Part shown: piece by piece, positions 1 to 9,379 of the stretch
Position numbering within the stretch: position 1 is the stretch's first letter
How the letters are laid out: every line of letters starts with the position of its first letter
Source of the DNA: Synechococcus sp. WH 7803
Lineage (GTDB): Bacteria; Cyanobacteriota; Cyanobacteriia; PCC-6307; Cyanobiaceae
NCBI GenBank assembly: GCA_000063505.1
Contig: CT971583.1
Location: forward strand, 434,001 to 498,000
Reading direction: 5' to 3'
Length of the DNA stretch: 64,000 bases
Position numbers and translations under genes: made by a program
Notes under the pieces: generated by a model
Databases searched by the model: none
What the model saw: the letters and a program-made list of their open reading frames with translations, nothing else
What the model was told of the DNA's origin: nothing

Positions 1-105
1 AAAAAACGACCCCGCGTACTGGAGGCTGATGGCAATCCGCTGCGGCGAATCGGCTTCAGGTCCAGGTCGGGGGTCGTGAATTGTGCTGTGATCCGAAGGG
101 GTCAG
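1..105 (-). CDS. truA: tRNA pseudouridine synthase A, N-terminal part (runs off the window)
   Basis: TruA makes pseudouridine at positions 38-40 of tRNA anticodon arms. Only the N-terminus is here; the frame reads [13 protein letters not shown], which fits the conserved TruA opening (RIALSLQYDGS-F-CGWQ). It follows rplQ, its usual position in this operon. The frame is closed by a TGA at 114-112 and has no ATG, GTG or TTG before the conserved core. The best candidate is CTG at 105-103, which overlaps the rplQ stop as CTGA; an in-frame ATT is a weaker alternative. The identity rests on a short segment and on context. Confidence 0.72.
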   Translation of the reverse strand, partial: MTPSDHSTIHDPRPGPEADSPQRIAISLQYAGSFF

Positions 106-452
106 ACCAACTCAATGATGGCCATCTCGGCATTGTCACCACGGCGGCGGACCGTGCGGGTGATTCGGGTGTACCCACCCTTGCGATCGCTGTAACGATC
201 AGGTGCTTTTTCAAACAGTGCGTGCACAAGCTGTTTGTCATACACGTAGCCGAGGACGCGTCGTCGAGACGCCAGGCTGCCCTCTTTGGCCAAGGTGATC
301 ATCCGCTCGGCTTCATCCCTCAGGGCCTTGGCACGGGCCTTGGTCGTGGTAACCCGGCCTTCGCGGATCAGTTGCGTGGTGAGACCACGCAACATGGCCT
401 TGCGTTGGTCAGCTGGGCGGCCCAGCTGAGGAACTCGACATTGGTGACGCAT
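102..452 (-). CDS. rplQ: 50S ribosomal protein L17
   Basis: L17 lies near the polypeptide exit tunnel of the large subunit. The 116-aa product opens [20 protein letters not shown] and carries the conserved segment ending in [23 protein letters not shown]. This is the usual bacterial length of about 116-130 aa. It follows rpoA by 36 bp and its stop overlaps the presumed CTG start of truA. A long plus-strand ORF crossing this area is its antisense shadow. Confidence 0.97.
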   Translation of the reverse strand: MRHQCRVPQLGRPADQRKAMLRGLTTQLIREGRVTTTKARAKALRDEAERMITLAKEGSLASRRRVLGYVYDKQLVHALFEKAPDRYSDRKGGYTRITRTVRRRGDNAEMAIIELV

Positions 453-488
453 GGTTCGGGTGAGGTCTGGGAATGGAGTGAGAAACGA

Positions 489-1427
489 TCAGGCGCTGGT
501 GCGACTTTGGGGGATCTGGATGCCGATGCGTTCGAGGGCCTCGATCACTTCGTCAGCCGACTTGGATCCGAAGTTCTTGATCTCCAGCAGATCCTCGTAG
601 CTGAAGCCCATGAGATCGGAAACCGAATTCACTTGAGCTCGCTTCAGGCAGTTGTAAGCACGCACCGAGAGGTTGAGTTCCTCGAGAGGAATTTGAGCCT
701 CAGCCGTGGGCTCGGGTTCGGCGCTGACTTCTTCAACCATGGTGACCGTGGCCAAAGGTTGGAACAGCTCGATCAGCTGATTGGCAGCCTGGGCAATGGC
801 ATCGTCTGGGGTGATGGATCCGTCGGTCACCACCTCCATACGCAGCCGCTCACGCGCGGATCCACCCTCGGCAACGGCCGTTTCATCGATGGTGAAGTTC
901 ACCCGATGCACGGGCATAAACACGGCATCGATCTGCAGAAGATCGATGGCGCTGGTGTCTTCGTTGTGGCGATCCACCGGCCGGTAGCCGATGCCCCGCT
1001 CCACGTGCACCTCAAGCTCGAGGCTGTAACCCTCACCAACGGTTGCGATCGCACGCTCTCCGTCCACCACCTGAACTTGGGAGGAGAACTGCAGATCGCG
1101 TGCTTTCACGGTTGCAGGTCCGGCGACCACCAAGCGACCGATTTCCAGCTCGCTTGTGCGGCTGTTCACCGTGATCTGCTTGCAGTTCAGGAGAATGTCG
1201 AGCACATCCTCGCGGACACCAGGGATGGTGGCGTACTCATGATTGACGCCAGCAATCCTCACGGCGGTGACGGCTGTGCCCTCGAGGTTGCCCATCAGCA
1301 CACGACGCAGGGAGTTGCCGAGGGTCGTGGCCTGACCACGCTCTAACGGGCCGATGAGGAACACACCGGTTTGAGAGCGATCGTCAGCGATCTGATGCTC
1401 GATACGGTCGATCTGGTATTGCAACAC
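489..1427 (-). CDS. rpoA: RNA polymerase alpha subunit
   Basis: The alpha dimer nucleates assembly of RNA polymerase, and its C-terminal domain contacts UP elements and activators. The 312-aa product has the N-terminal dimerisation domain ([20 protein letters not shown] near residue 25) and, after an acidic linker near residue 230, a C-terminal domain with two helix-hairpin-helix-like segments ([14 protein letters not shown] and [15 protein letters not shown]). Length and order match the family. Its place after rpsK is the standard alpha-operon position. Confidence 0.98.
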   Translation of the reverse strand: MLQYQIDRIEHQIADDRSQTGVFLIGPLERGQATTLGNSLRRVLMGNLEGTAVTAVRIAGVNHEYATIPGVREDVLDILLNCKQITVNSRTSELEIGRLVVAGPATVKARDLQFSSQVQVVDGERAIATVGEGYSLELEVHVERGIGYRPVDRHNEDTSAIDLLQIDAVFMPVHRVNFTIDETAVAEGGSARERLRMEVVTDGSITPDDAIAQAANQLIELFQPLATVTMVEEVSAEPEPTAEAQIPLEELNLSVRAYNCLKRAQVNSVSDLMGFSYEDLLEIKNFGSKSADEVIEALERIGIQIPQSRTSA

Positions 1428-1472
1428 GGTCTGAGGCGGGGGGAGAGAGGGACCTGAACGGAAACGCGTGGA

Positions 1473-1865
1473 TCAGACGCGGCGACGCTTGGGACGGCGG
1501 CAGCCGTTGTGAGGCAACGGCGTGACATCACGGATCAGGGTGATTTCCAGGCCAGCGACCTGAAGCGCGCGAATGGCGGTTTCCCGGCCTGAGCCAGGGC
1601 CACGGACCAACACTTCGATCTGACGCATTCCCTGATCGAGTGCGCGACGGGCTGCAGCTTCGGCCGCTGTCTGGGCTGCGAAGGGTGTGCCTTTGCGAGC
1701 ACCTTTGAAACCGCTGGCACCAGCCGATGACCAGGAGATGACTTCTCCGGTGGTGTCGGTAATGGAAACGATCGTGTTGTTGAACGTGCTCTGAATATGA
1801 GCAACGCCGTTGGGGACGTTGCGCTTGGCCTTCTTCGGGCCTGATTTCTTGACGGTCTTGGCCAT
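1473..1865 (-). CDS. rpsK: 30S ribosomal protein S11
   Basis: S11 lies on the 30S platform and helps shape the mRNA exit (E-site) region. The 130-aa product has the basic N-terminus, the core [18 protein letters not shown] and the C-terminal [20 protein letters not shown], all diagnostic. It sits between rpsM and rpoA, with 57 bp to rpsM and 45 bp to rpoA. Confidence 0.98.
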   Translation of the reverse strand: MAKTVKKSGPKKAKRNVPNGVAHIQSTFNNTIVSITDTTGEVISWSSAGASGFKGARKGTPFAAQTAAEAAARRALDQGMRQIEVLVRGPGSGRETAIRALQVAGLEITLIRDVTPLPHNGCRRPKRRRV

Positions 1866-1922
1866 GGGCCTGGGGGTGATAGGAGCTGGAGGAACGGAGC
1901 GATCCGAACGACCGCGGGAGGC

Positions 1923-2288
1923 TTACTTCTTCTTGCCGGCCACGGTCTTGCGGGCGCCGCGACGGGTACGGGCATTGGTGCGGGTTCGCTGGCCGCGAAC
2001 CGGAAGGCTCATGCGGTGGCGGCGACCGCGCACGCAGCCGATGTCTTGCAGGCGCTTGAGGGCCATGCCCTCCTGCCGGCGCAGATCGCCCTCGATCGTG
2101 AAGGCTTCGGTGGCACCACGCAGCTTCTGTACGTCACCATCTTCGAGGTCCTTGACGCGGGTGTCGGGATTGACGCCGGTCTTGGAAAGGATGGTCTGGG
2201 CCCGGGTCAGGCCGATTCCGTAGATGTAGGTGAGGGCGACTTCGATCCGCTTGTCGCGGGGGATGTCGACACCAGCAATCCGTGCCAC
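1923..2288 (-). CDS. rpsM: 30S ribosomal protein S13
   Basis: S13 is in the 30S head and touches P-site tRNA and the B1 inter-subunit bridges. The 121-aa product opens [20 protein letters not shown] and ends with the tRNA-contacting basic tail ([19 protein letters not shown]). It starts the alpha-operon part of the run. The 75 bp between it and rpmJ contain a small hairpin, GCCGCC-TGG-GGCGGC at 2315-2329. Confidence 0.98.
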   Translation of the reverse strand: MARIAGVDIPRDKRIEVALTYIYGIGLTRAQTILSKTGVNPDTRVKDLEDGDVQKLRGATEAFTIEGDLRRQEGMALKRLQDIGCVRGRRHRMSLPVRGQRTRTNARTRRGARKTVAGKKK

Positions 2289-2363
2289 TGAGCTAATAAT
2301 CGAGGGGGACAGTTGCCGCCTGGGGCGGCGAATGGGCGGTCAGAATGGTCAGACGACGGACGT

Positions 2364-2477
2364 TCAGCCCTGACGCTGCTTGTGCTTAGGGTTTTCGCAG
2401 ATCACCATGACGCGACCGTGGCGACGAATCACCCGGCATTTGTCACACATTTTCTTGACCGAGGCGCGCACCTTCAT
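2364..2477 (-). CDS. rpmJ: 50S ribosomal protein L36 (37 aa)
   Basis: This tiny gene was found by reading the gap between rpsM and adk. The translation runs from ATG at 2477 to TGA at 2364 and gives 37 residues beginning [14 protein letters not shown] and ending KHKQRQG. Cys11, Cys14, Cys27 and His32 form the zinc ribbon of a C+ type L36. Context (adk-rpmJ-rpsM) is the normal one. Confidence 0.96.
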   Translation of the reverse strand: MKVRASVKKMCDKCRVIRRHGRVMVICENPKHKQRQG

Positions 2478-2524
2478 TGGGTGTGGCTCTCCAAAATTCC
2501 AAACAGCTAACCTACCACAGCGGG

Positions 2525-3076
2525 TCAAGCCAGACTTGCTTCAAGTCTTGTCGTGATGGCTTCCACGCTGCCCTGGGCATCCACTGAGATCAATAGTCCC
2601 CTGGCCTGGTAATAGTCGATCAGAGGTGCGGTCTGCTGGCGATACACCTCGAGGCGATTGCGGATCACCGACTCGTTGTCGTCGGCCCGTCCCCGAGCCA
2701 GCAGTCGTTCGACGAGGACCTCGTCGTCCAGTTCCAGGAGGACCACTGTTTCGATGCTTTGTTGCAATTCCCCGAGCAGGGGCTCCAGTGCCTCCGCCTG
2801 CGCCACGTTGCGGGGAAAGCCGTCGAGCAGCCAGCCTTGACCGTTGAGAGCGGTGAGCTGAGAGCGGACGATGGCGAGGACCAGGTCGTCGCTGACGAGT
2901 TCACCGCGATTCATGACCGCTTCGGCCTCCTGGCCAAGGGCGCTGCCCGCTGAGACCTCTGAGCGCAGCAGGTCGCCGGTGGAGAGATGGCGCAGGCCGT
3001 GGGTCTCGCAGAGGCGTGATGCCTGGGTTCCTTTGCCGGCTCCTGGGGGGCCGATGAAGAGCAGACGTTGTTTCAT
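2525..3076 (-). CDS. adk: adenylate kinase
   Basis: It interconverts ATP + AMP and 2 ADP in the cytosol. The 183-aa product shows the P-loop [10 protein letters not shown] (residues 9-18), the AMP-binding stretch [11 protein letters not shown], the DGFPRN motif and the LID arginines (ARGRADD). It is a short-LID form without the zinc-finger insert, as is common in cyanobacteria. It lies between secY and rpmJ; the 84-bp gap to secY holds a strong hairpin (3123-3152). Confidence 0.97.
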   Translation of the reverse strand: MKQRLLFIGPPGAGKGTQASRLCETHGLRHLSTGDLLRSEVSAGSALGQEAEAVMNRGELVSDDLVLAIVRSQLTALNGQGWLLDGFPRNVAQAEALEPLLGELQQSIETVVLLELDDEVLVERLLARGRADDNESVIRNRLEVYRQQTAPLIDYYQARGLLISVDAQGSVEAITTRLEASLA

Positions 3077-3122
3077 GGTGTGGATGGGACGTCAACAGGG
3101 GTGTGTGGATACGTGATCGCGT

Positions 3123-3152
3123 CGAATTCGTTGCGTTGGCGTAACGAATTCG
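3123..3152 (-). repeat. perfect 13-bp hairpin between secY and adk
   Basis: The arms CGAATTCGTTGCG and CGTAACGAATTCG enclose a TTGG tetraloop on the plus strand; all positions pair except one G-T wobble. On the transcribed (minus) strand no T-run follows, so it is not a textbook intrinsic terminator. It lies just after the secY stop, before adk, and may be an RNA processing or stabilising element. The structure is seen; the role is inferred. Confidence 0.75.
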
Positions 3153-3160
3153 TGCAGTTG

Positions 3161-4480
3161 TTACTGCCGAACCATGCCTTCGTAGCGCTGGGAGATCACG
3201 TAGGTCTGCACCTGCTTCGCGGTGTCGATGGCAACGCCGACCAGGATCAGCAGTGATGTCGCCCCCAGTCCTTGGAAGGTGGTGACGCTGGTGGCACGCT
3301 CAACGGCAGAGGGAATGATCGCCACGGCCCCAAGGAACAAGCCTCCCAGCAGAGTGAGTCGGTTCTTGACGCCCTCGAGATAGGTGGCTGTTGCACTCCC
3401 GGGGCGGACCCCCGGGATGGCGACGCCACCGCGTTTGAGATTGGTGGCGACTTCAGTGGGGTTGAAGGTGAGCGAAGCGTAGAAGTAAGAGAAGCCCAGA
3501 ATCAACGAGAAAAACAACAGTGCGTAGGGCCATGGGTTGGAAGCACTCGGATTCAACGCGCTTGCTGCGGTGATCAGCAGAGGGTTTTGGCTGAAATTGG
3601 CGATGGTGATCGGTAGGAAAATCAATGCCGAGGCGAAAATGATCGGCATCACGCCACCGGCGTTCAGCTTCAGTGGCAGGTAACTCTGACGGTTGGGAAG
3701 CAGAGCCGATCCTCCAACCTGACGTTTGGCACTCACGATCGGGAGCCGTCGGGCTCCCTCCTGCACAAAGATGATTCCAACGATCGTGACCAGAAACACC
3801 AGCACAAGAACGATGATTCCAAAGACATCGTTCCGGTCTCCGGTTTGGGCTTTCTCGATCGTGGAGCCCAGGGCCTGAGGCAGGGTGGCCACGATGTTGA
3901 GGAAAATCACCAGGGAGGCTCCTTGGCCGATCCCTCGCTCGGTGATCACTTCGCTGATCCACATCACAATCATGGAGCCGGTTACCAGAGCCAGCGCCGT
4001 CTGGGTGATGAACACCGCGTCTGACAATCCTTCCAGGGCGTATGGACGAAGAATCACAGCGAAGATCACGCTCTGAATCAGGCCCCAACCCAGTGCCACG
4101 TAGCGCGTGATTTGGGCGATTTTGCGTCGACCGGCTTCGCCTTCATTTTTCTGCAGATCTTCGAGCTGGGGCAGGGACGCTGTCAACAGCTGCAGAATGA
4201 TCGACGCATTAATGAATGGAAGAATCCCGAGCGCGAAGATGCCCAGGGTGGAGATGCCACCTCCGGTGAAGATGTCGAGAAATCCGATCAGCTGCCCCCC
4301 CTGCTGGATGAACTGCTGAAAGGCCACGCGATCGATGCCCGGCATGGGGATGTAGATGCCGAGGCGCACCAACATCAGCAAACCGAGCGTGGTGAGAACC
4401 CGGTTGCGCAGCTCCGGGTTCTGCACCAGTTGGGTGATGACTTCAGCGGCACTGGGGTTGCGTCCCCGACTGACGAGCAT
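3161..4480 (-). CDS. secY: protein translocase subunit SecY
   Basis: SecY is the channel of the Sec translocon and serves the plasma and thylakoid membranes. The 439-aa product has about ten hydrophobic segments and the typical landmarks GIYIPMPGID near residue 45, a cytoplasmic loop with QEGARRLPI and the late PGVRPGSATATYL segment. Length is normal. It sits between rplO and adk and is flanked on both sides by strong hairpins in spacers of about 80-110 bp, unlike most junctions in this operon. Confidence 0.98.
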   Translation of the reverse strand: MLVSRGRNPSAAEVITQLVQNPELRNRVLTTLGLLMLVRLGIYIPMPGIDRVAFQQFIQQGGQLIGFLDIFTGGGISTLGIFALGILPFINASIILQLLTASLPQLEDLQKNEGEAGRRKIAQITRYVALGWGLIQSVIFAVILRPYALEGLSDAVFITQTALALVTGSMIVMWISEVITERGIGQGASLVIFLNIVATLPQALGSTIEKAQTGDRNDVFGIIVLVLVFLVTIVGIIFVQEGARRLPIVSAKRQVGGSALLPNRQSYLPLKLNAGGVMPIIFASALIFLPITIANFSQNPLLITAASALNPSASNPWPYALLFFSLILGFSYFYASLTFNPTEVATNLKRGGVAIPGVRPGSATATYLEGVKNRLTLLGGLFLGAVAIIPSAVERATSVTTFQGLGATSLLILVGVAIDTAKQVQTYVISQRYEGMVRQ

Positions 4481-4516
4481 GAAACAGAGTGCGTGGGTTT
4501 GGGCTTGATGCAGGAA

Positions 4517-4549
4517 AGCCGTCCGCGGATCGAAATCCTGCGGACGGCT
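4517..4549 (-). repeat. strong hairpin between rplO and secY
   Basis: The arms AGCCGTCCGC (4517-4526) and GCGGACGGCT (4540-4549) continue inward as GGAT and ATCC around a four-base loop, with one bulged base. On the transcribed minus strand the loop reads TTCG, a stable tetraloop type. Only a short TTT follows, so it is at best a weak terminator. It lies in the leader of secY, about 35 bases before the ATG. The role (attenuation, processing or protein binding) is inferred. Confidence 0.7.
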
Positions 4550-4586
4550 CAGACCTTAGAGCTGGGCGGCATGACCTTGAAAGGTC

Positions 4587-5039
4587 TCACTCAGGAAGTT
4601 CGCAGGTTCCACCGGCGGCTTCGATCTTGGTGCGGGCTGAAGCCGTGAAGGCAGCGGCCTGAACCGTGAGTTTGGTCTTCAGTTCTCCATTCCCCAGAAT
4701 TTTCAGGGGGTGCTTGGGGCTTGTGACAATGCCGTCCTTCACCAGCGAGTCGAGACTGACGGTGCTCCCTGCCTTGAGGTCATTCAGAGCCGAAACATTC
4801 ACCACAGTGAACTGCTTGGGGTTCACCAGCGGGAAGTGCTTCAGCTTCGGGACTCGGCGGTAGAGAGGCATCTGGCCGCCCTCGAAGCCTGGGCGCGTAG
4901 GCCGGCCCGAGCGGGACTTCTGACCGCGCATGCCGAAGCCGCAGCTTGCACCCTGGCCAGCGGCGATGCCGCGACCTTTGCGCAGTTTGCGGCGACGGGC
5001 GCCTTTATTGGATTTGAGGGATTCGAGTCGGAGAGTCAT
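4587..5039 (-). CDS. rplO: 50S ribosomal protein L15
   Basis: L15 is a late-assembling 50S protein. The 150-aa product has the glycine- and lysine-rich N-terminus ([20 protein letters not shown]), the [10 protein letters not shown] motif and the C-terminal beta domain. It follows rpsE by 5 bp. No rpmD (L30) lies between rpsE and rplO, as expected for cyanobacteria. Confidence 0.97.
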
Positions 5040-5044
5040 GGGAA

Positions 5045-5692
5045 TCAGGAGTAGATCTGCTCGAGGGAGATCCCCCGTTCCTTGGCGGTCTCCTTGTGGG
5101 TGCGGAGACTATCGAGAGCCACCATGGCGGCCCGTGCGTTGTTCAGGGGAGTCTTGCTGCCCAGGCGCTTGGCCAGCACGTTCTTGATGCCGGCGAGTTC
5201 CAGCACCGTGCGGATCGAGCCGCCGGCAATTACACCCGTACCGGGAGCAGCGGGCCGGATCAGCACGCTGGCAGCTCCGTCTCTCCCGTTGGAGAGGGTT
5301 GGGATCGAGTTGTGACGCGTAAGTGGAACTTTCACAAGGTGCTTTTTGCCATCGGCAACACCCTTGCGGACAGCCCCGATCACATCACCGGCTTTGCCGA
5401 CGCCGACACCCACCTGGCCACGCTCGTTTCCGACGACGACAATCGCGCGGAAACTCATCTTCTTACCGCCTTTCACAGTCTTGGAGACCCGGCGGATCTG
5501 GACCACGCGCTCTTGCCATTCGGAGTCGCGCTCCTGGTTGCGGCGGTCACCGCGACGGCCACCGCGACGGTCTCCGCGGTCACCACGTCCGCCGCCACCG
5601 CGGCGTTGCTCCTGCTGTCCTTCGGCCGCTGCCGGGACATCAGCCGCTGATGGGATGTCGTTGGGGTTGGTCTGAGGGTTGGAATCGGTCAT
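5045..5692 (-). CDS. rpsE: 30S ribosomal protein S5
   Basis: S5 takes part in decoding fidelity at the 30S body. The chosen ATG (5692) gives 215 aa; the frame is open further upstream but that part overlaps rplR. The first 60 or so residues are a low-complexity extension, first Asn/Pro/Ala/Gln-rich, then Arg/Gly/Asp-rich ([20 protein letters not shown]). The conserved double-stranded RNA-binding fold follows ([20 protein letters not shown]) and then the C-terminal domain with [12 protein letters not shown]. The extension is longer than in E. coli S5 (about 166 aa) and typical of marine picocyanobacteria. Confidence 0.97.
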
Positions 5693-5705
5693 GTTGAGAG
5701 CAGGA

Positions 5706-6074
5706 TCAGAACTGAAGGCCCGCTTCCCGGGCGGCGTCGGCAAGGGCTTTCACCCGGCCGTGGTACAGGTTGCCGCCACGATCGAAGACCACCTGTTGGA
5801 TGCCCTTGGCAAGGGCGCGTTTGGCGACGAGCTCACCGACGGCGACGGACGCATCGCAGGTGCTCCCTGTCGCTGTGAGGCTCGTGCGCAGGTCTTTGTC
5901 AAGCGTCGATGCGGAGCAGAGCGTGCTCTGCGCTGCATCGTCGATGACCTGGGCGTAGATGTGGCTGTTGGAGCGAAACACAGCCAACCGGGGACGGTCG
6001 GCTGTGCCGCTGAGATGGCGACGCAGGCGCCGGTGGCGCTTCTGAGTCTGTTGTTTGCGAGAGAGGGTCGACAT
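5706..6074 (-). CDS. rplR: 50S ribosomal protein L18
   Basis: L18 binds 5S rRNA in the central protuberance with L5. The 122-aa product shows [32 protein letters not shown] and the C-terminal [20 protein letters not shown], which are diagnostic. Its stop is 13 bp before the S5 start. Length is normal. Confidence 0.97.
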
Positions 6075-6107
6075 GCTGGGTTATGCGGAGGAGTGTCTGG
6101 CGGCGAA

Positions 6108-6647
6108 TTACTTCTTGCCTGACTTGCCTGCCTTGCGCAGGATGCGCTCGCCCGCGTACTTGATGCCTTTGCCCTTGTAGGGCTCCGGCGGACGGATGGC
6201 GCGGATCTTGGCCGCCTCGTTGCCCACCAGCTCCTTGTCGGTGCCGGAGACAGTGACGTTGGTGTTGTTTTCGACGGCGAAGGTGATGCCTTCAGGGGCC
6301 AGCATTTCCACTGGGTGGCTGTAGCCGGCACTCACGACGAGGGTCTTGCCTTTCACTTGAGCCCTGGAGCCGACGCCCACGATTTCAAGTTTCTTGGAAT
6401 AACCCTTGCTGACGCCTTCGATCATGTTGGCCACCAGGGTGCGGCACAGTCCGTGACGCTCTCTGGACTGGCGCTTCTCACTGGTCGGTGCCACAACGAT
6501 GGTGTTGTCCACCTGGTTGACAGTGACACCGTCGGGGAGTGTGCGCTTCAGTTCGCCTTTCGGTCCCTTCACGGTGACCGCGAGTCCGTCAAGACTCACA
6601 CTCACCTTGTCGGGAATGGGAATGGGAGATTTACCGATACGTGACAT
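6108..6647 (-). CDS. rplF: 50S ribosomal protein L6
   Basis: L6 lies near the sarcin-ricin loop. The 179-aa product opens [20 protein letters not shown] and has the C-terminal repeat with [20 protein letters not shown], the family signature. Spacing is 15 bp to rpsH and 33 bp to rplR. Confidence 0.98.
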   Translation of the reverse strand: MSRIGKSPIPIPDKVSVSLDGLAVTVKGPKGELKRTLPDGVTVNQVDNTIVVAPTSEKRQSRERHGLCRTLVANMIEGVSKGYSKKLEIVGVGSRAQVKGKTLVVSAGYSHPVEMLAPEGITFAVENNTNVTVSGTDKELVGNEAAKIRAIRPPEPYKGKGIKYAGERILRKAGKSGKK

Positions 6648-6662
6648 GGTTCTGGCTCCGGA

Positions 6663-7064
6663 TCAATAGACGTAGCAGAGCACTTCACCGCCAACGCCCT
6701 GCTTGCGGGCGTCGCGATCGCTCATCACACCCTTGGACGTGGAGATGATGGCCACCCCCAATCCGCCGAGGACTTTGGGCAGTCCGCGGGTGTTCTTGTA
6801 GATGCGCAGGCCGGGCTTGCTCACCCGTTGCATGGAGCGGATGGTGGGCAGGCGGTGCTTGCCGCTGTACTTCAGTTCCAGCACCAGGTTGGTGTGGACT
6901 CCTTCGCCTTCTTCGCTGATTTCAGCGATGAATCCTTCCTGCTGCAGCACCTTGGCGATGCTGCGGGACATGCGGGATGCGGGGACTTTTGTGTTCTGGT
7001 GACGTTTCTCACTCGCATTACGAATGCGGGTGAGCATGTCGGAAATAGGGTCGTGGTTGGCCAT
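6663..7064 (-). CDS. rpsH: 30S ribosomal protein S8
   Basis: S8 is a primary 16S rRNA binder and in many bacteria represses its own operon. The ATG at 7064 gives the standard 133-aa protein opening [17 protein letters not shown] and ending with the segment [20 protein letters not shown]. The frame is open upstream into rplE, but that extension is not conserved-looking. rpsN is absent between rplE and rpsH, as usual in cyanobacteria. Confidence 0.98.
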   Translation of the reverse strand: MANHDPISDMLTRIRNASEKRHQNTKVPASRMSRSIAKVLQQEGFIAEISEEGEGVHTNLVLELKYSGKHRLPTIRSMQRVSKPGLRIYKNTRGLPKVLGGLGVAIISTSKGVMSDRDARKQGVGGEVLCYVY

Positions 7065-7083
7065 GGTGGTTTCCGAGGAGGGC

Positions 7084-7623
7084 TCAGTTGCTGCGGAATG
7101 GCATTCCCATCTCGCGGAGGAGGGCCCGGCCCTCTTCATCCGTGCGGGCAGTGGTCACGATGGTGATGTCCATGCCCCTGATGGCATCGATTTTGTCGAA
7201 GGAGATTTCAGGGAAGATGATCTGCTCTCTCACCCCCAGGGTGTAATTGCCGCGGCCGTCAAAGCTCTTCGGGCTGACGCCTCTGAAGTCGCGGATGCGG
7301 GGGAGCGCCAGGTTGATCAGTCGCTCAAGGAACGCGTACATCCGTTCACCACGCAGGGTGACGGCGCAACCGATGGGCATGCCCTGGCGGATTTTGAAAC
7401 CGGCGATGGCTTTCTTGGCGCGGGTCACCACCACTTTCTGGCCGGTGATTTGAGCCAGCTCGTTCACGGAAGCCTCGAGGGACTTCGCGTTCTGAGCGGC
7501 TTCGCCAAGTCCTCGGTTGACGGTGACTTTCACCACCTTGGGGACTTCATGGACGTTGGAGAGACTCAGATCCTTCAGCAGTTTGGGCTGAATGGTCTCC
7601 CGATAGCGCTGTTTCAGTGACAT
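7084..7623 (-). CDS. rplE: 50S ribosomal protein L5
   Basis: L5 binds 5S rRNA and contacts P-site tRNA. The 179-aa product has the N-terminus [19 protein letters not shown], the segment [20 protein letters not shown] and the C-terminal [20 protein letters not shown]. It matches the family in length. It is followed by rpsH after 19 bp. Confidence 0.98.
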
Positions 7624-7672
7624 GGCTGGGGGATGGGACTTCTGGGCTTGGTCAGAAGGAGGATCGGGGTGA

Positions 7673-8029
7673 TCAGTCGATCACCTCGCCTGTTTTCTTG
7701 AGACGGCGCTTCTTGCTGCCATCTTTCTCGGTGATCAGCTCGACTCGGCTGGCCACCTTTTTGGCTGTGGAATAGAGCATCACGTTGGAGGCATGCAGCG
7801 ATGCCTCTTCAGTGACGATCCGCCCGCTCTCACCCTCCTGGGTGGGCTTCACGTGGCGGGTGCGCATATTGACGCCCTCCACGATCACGCGGTTTTCGTT
7901 GGGCAGCGTGCGCAGCACTTCTCCGGTCTTGCCCTTGTCTTTGCCGGCGATCACCTGAACGGTGTCGCCTTTGCGCAGACGCATCTTGATGCGCTGGGTT
8001 GGAGCAGATTGGGATGTTGCAGTGGCCAT
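7673..8029 (-). CDS. rplX: 50S ribosomal protein L24
   Basis: L24 initiates 50S assembly. The KOW motif is clear ([20 protein letters not shown], near residues 19-38), followed by [20 protein letters not shown]. The 118-aa product has a short N-terminal extension ([12 protein letters not shown]) compared with E. coli L24. It starts 2 bp after the rplN stop, so the two genes are likely coupled. Confidence 0.97.
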
Positions 8030-8031
8030 GA

Positions 8032-8397
8032 TCAGATCACCTCCGGAGCGAGGGACACGATTTTGGTGAAGTTGCGCTCGCGCAGCTCACGGGCCACGGG
8101 GCCGAAAACGCGGGTGCCCTTGGGGTTCTTGTCGTCGTTGATGATCACGGCGGCGTTGTCGTCGAACCGGATGGAATTGCCGGTGTCACGACGCAGGGTT
8201 GCTTTGGTGCGAACCACCACAGCCTTGACCACATCAGACTTCTTCACGCCCATGTTGGGCATGGCGTCTTTGACGGCGGCAACGATCACATCACCCACGT
8301 GGGCGTAGCGACGGTTGGTGCCCAGCACACGGATGCACTGGATGCGCTTGGCGCCACTGTTGTCGGCGACGGTGAGGAAGGATTCCTGCTGGATCAT
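8032..8397 (-). CDS. rplN: 50S ribosomal protein L14
   Basis: L14 forms inter-subunit bridges with 16S rRNA. The 121-aa product opens [20 protein letters not shown] and contains [20 protein letters not shown] and [20 protein letters not shown], all typical. Its ATG overlaps the rpsQ stop by four bases (ATGA). Confidence 0.98.
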   Translation of the reverse strand: MIQQESFLTVADNSGAKRIQCIRVLGTNRRYAHVGDVIVAAVKDAMPNMGVKKSDVVKAVVVRTKATLRRDTGNSIRFDDNAAVIINDDKNPKGTRVFGPVARELRERNFTKIVSLAPEVI

Positions 8398-8660
8398 TTT
8401 TTGGCCTCCTCAGCCTTGGGGCTGTGGCTCAGCACTTCGGCGACGGCCCAGCGCTTGTGACGGCTGAGCGGACGTGTTTCAGTGATGCGAACCCGGTCTC
8501 CGACGCGAACACTGTTGTTTTCGTCGTGAGCTTTGTAGCGGGTGGTGCGGCTCACCGTCTTTTGATAGATGGGATGTGGGAAGCGGTTTTCCACCGCCAC
8601 CACCACCGTTTTGTCCATCTTGTCGCTGACGACGGTGCCGACCCTTTCCTTGAGTGCCAT
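8394..8660 (-). CDS. rpsQ: 30S ribosomal protein S17
   Basis: S17 is a primary binder of the 16S 5' domain. The 88-aa product begins [20 protein letters not shown] and has the OB-fold core with [18 protein letters not shown]. Length is normal. It overlaps the next gene (rplN) by 4 bases and follows rpmC by 17 bp. Confidence 0.97.
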   Translation of the reverse strand: MALKERVGTVVSDKMDKTVVVAVENRFPHPIYQKTVSRTTRYKAHDENNSVRVGDRVRITETRPLSRHKRWAVAEVLSHSPKAEEAKK

Positions 8661-8677
8661 GGGAATGAAGCGGGGGA

Positions 8678-8887
8678 TCAGGAGGCGGTGGAGCTTTGTC
8701 GCTCCTTCTGCACCGTCAGCAGCTGAGCGAGCTTGATGCGGCTCTGCTTGAAGCGGTGGGTGTTGCCCAGCTGCCGGGTGGCTTGCTGGAAGCGCAGATC
8801 GAACAGCTCGCGGCGCAGGCCGTTGATCTGTTCAGTGATGTCTGCGTCGGAGAGCTGACGCAGTTCGGAAGCGTTGGGACGTGCCAT
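8678..8887 (-). CDS. rpmC: 50S ribosomal protein L29
   Basis: L29 is a small helical hairpin at the tunnel exit, next to the docking site of trigger factor and SRP. The 69-aa product has the usual core ([17 protein letters not shown], then [16 protein letters not shown]). It sits between rplP and rpsQ, starting 2 bp after the rplP stop. Confidence 0.96.
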   Translation of the reverse strand: MARPNASELRQLSDADITEQINGLRRELFDLRFQQATRQLGNTHRFKQSRIKLAQLLTVQKERQSSTAS

Positions 8888-8889
8888 GG

Positions 8890-9363
8890 TCAGGACTCCA
8901 CGGTGGCGGCAGCAGCTGCCGGGGCGCTCGCTCCGGCGGACTGCTCCTGTTCATCGAGGCTGATGAACTTGGTCTTCACAGGGAGCTTGTATTGCGCCAG
9001 GCGCATGGCTTCCCGTGCAATTTCAGGGGTGATTTCGTCACCACCCATCTCAAACAGGATCCGACCGGGTTTGATCACGGCGACCCAGAATTCCGGGTTG
9101 CCTTTACCGGAACCCATGCGGGTTTCGGCGGCTCGCATGGTGACGGGCTTGTCCGGGAAGATTCGGATCCAGATCTTGCCGCCACGCTTGACGTAGCGGG
9201 TCATGGCACGGCGGCTGGCCTCGATCTGGCGCGAGGTGATCCAGCCACATTCCTGTGCCTGAAGAGCGAACTGACCGAAAGCGATGGTGTTGCCACGGGT
9301 GGCGACGCCACGCATGCGGCCGCGTTGCTGCTTACGGAATTTGACGCGTTTTGGACTCAGCAT
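8890..9363 (-). CDS. rplP: 50S ribosomal protein L16
   Basis: L16 helps position tRNA at the A site. The 157-aa product opens [19 protein letters not shown] and contains [20 protein letters not shown] and [20 protein letters not shown]. An Ala-rich C-terminal tail of about 20 residues extends beyond the E. coli length (136 aa). The gap to rpsC is 16 bp. Confidence 0.98.
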
Positions 9364-9379
9364 GGTTCAGGCCTCCTGT

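Noticed and set aside
81-1346. 421-codon plus-strand ORF over rplQ and rpoA
   Set aside because: It is antisense to two clearly identified genes and shows no family features; long antisense ORFs are expected at this GC content.
2315-2329. GCCGCC-TGG-GGCGGC hairpin between rpmJ and rpsM as a terminator
   Set aside because: Short stem, no T-run, and the operon continues.
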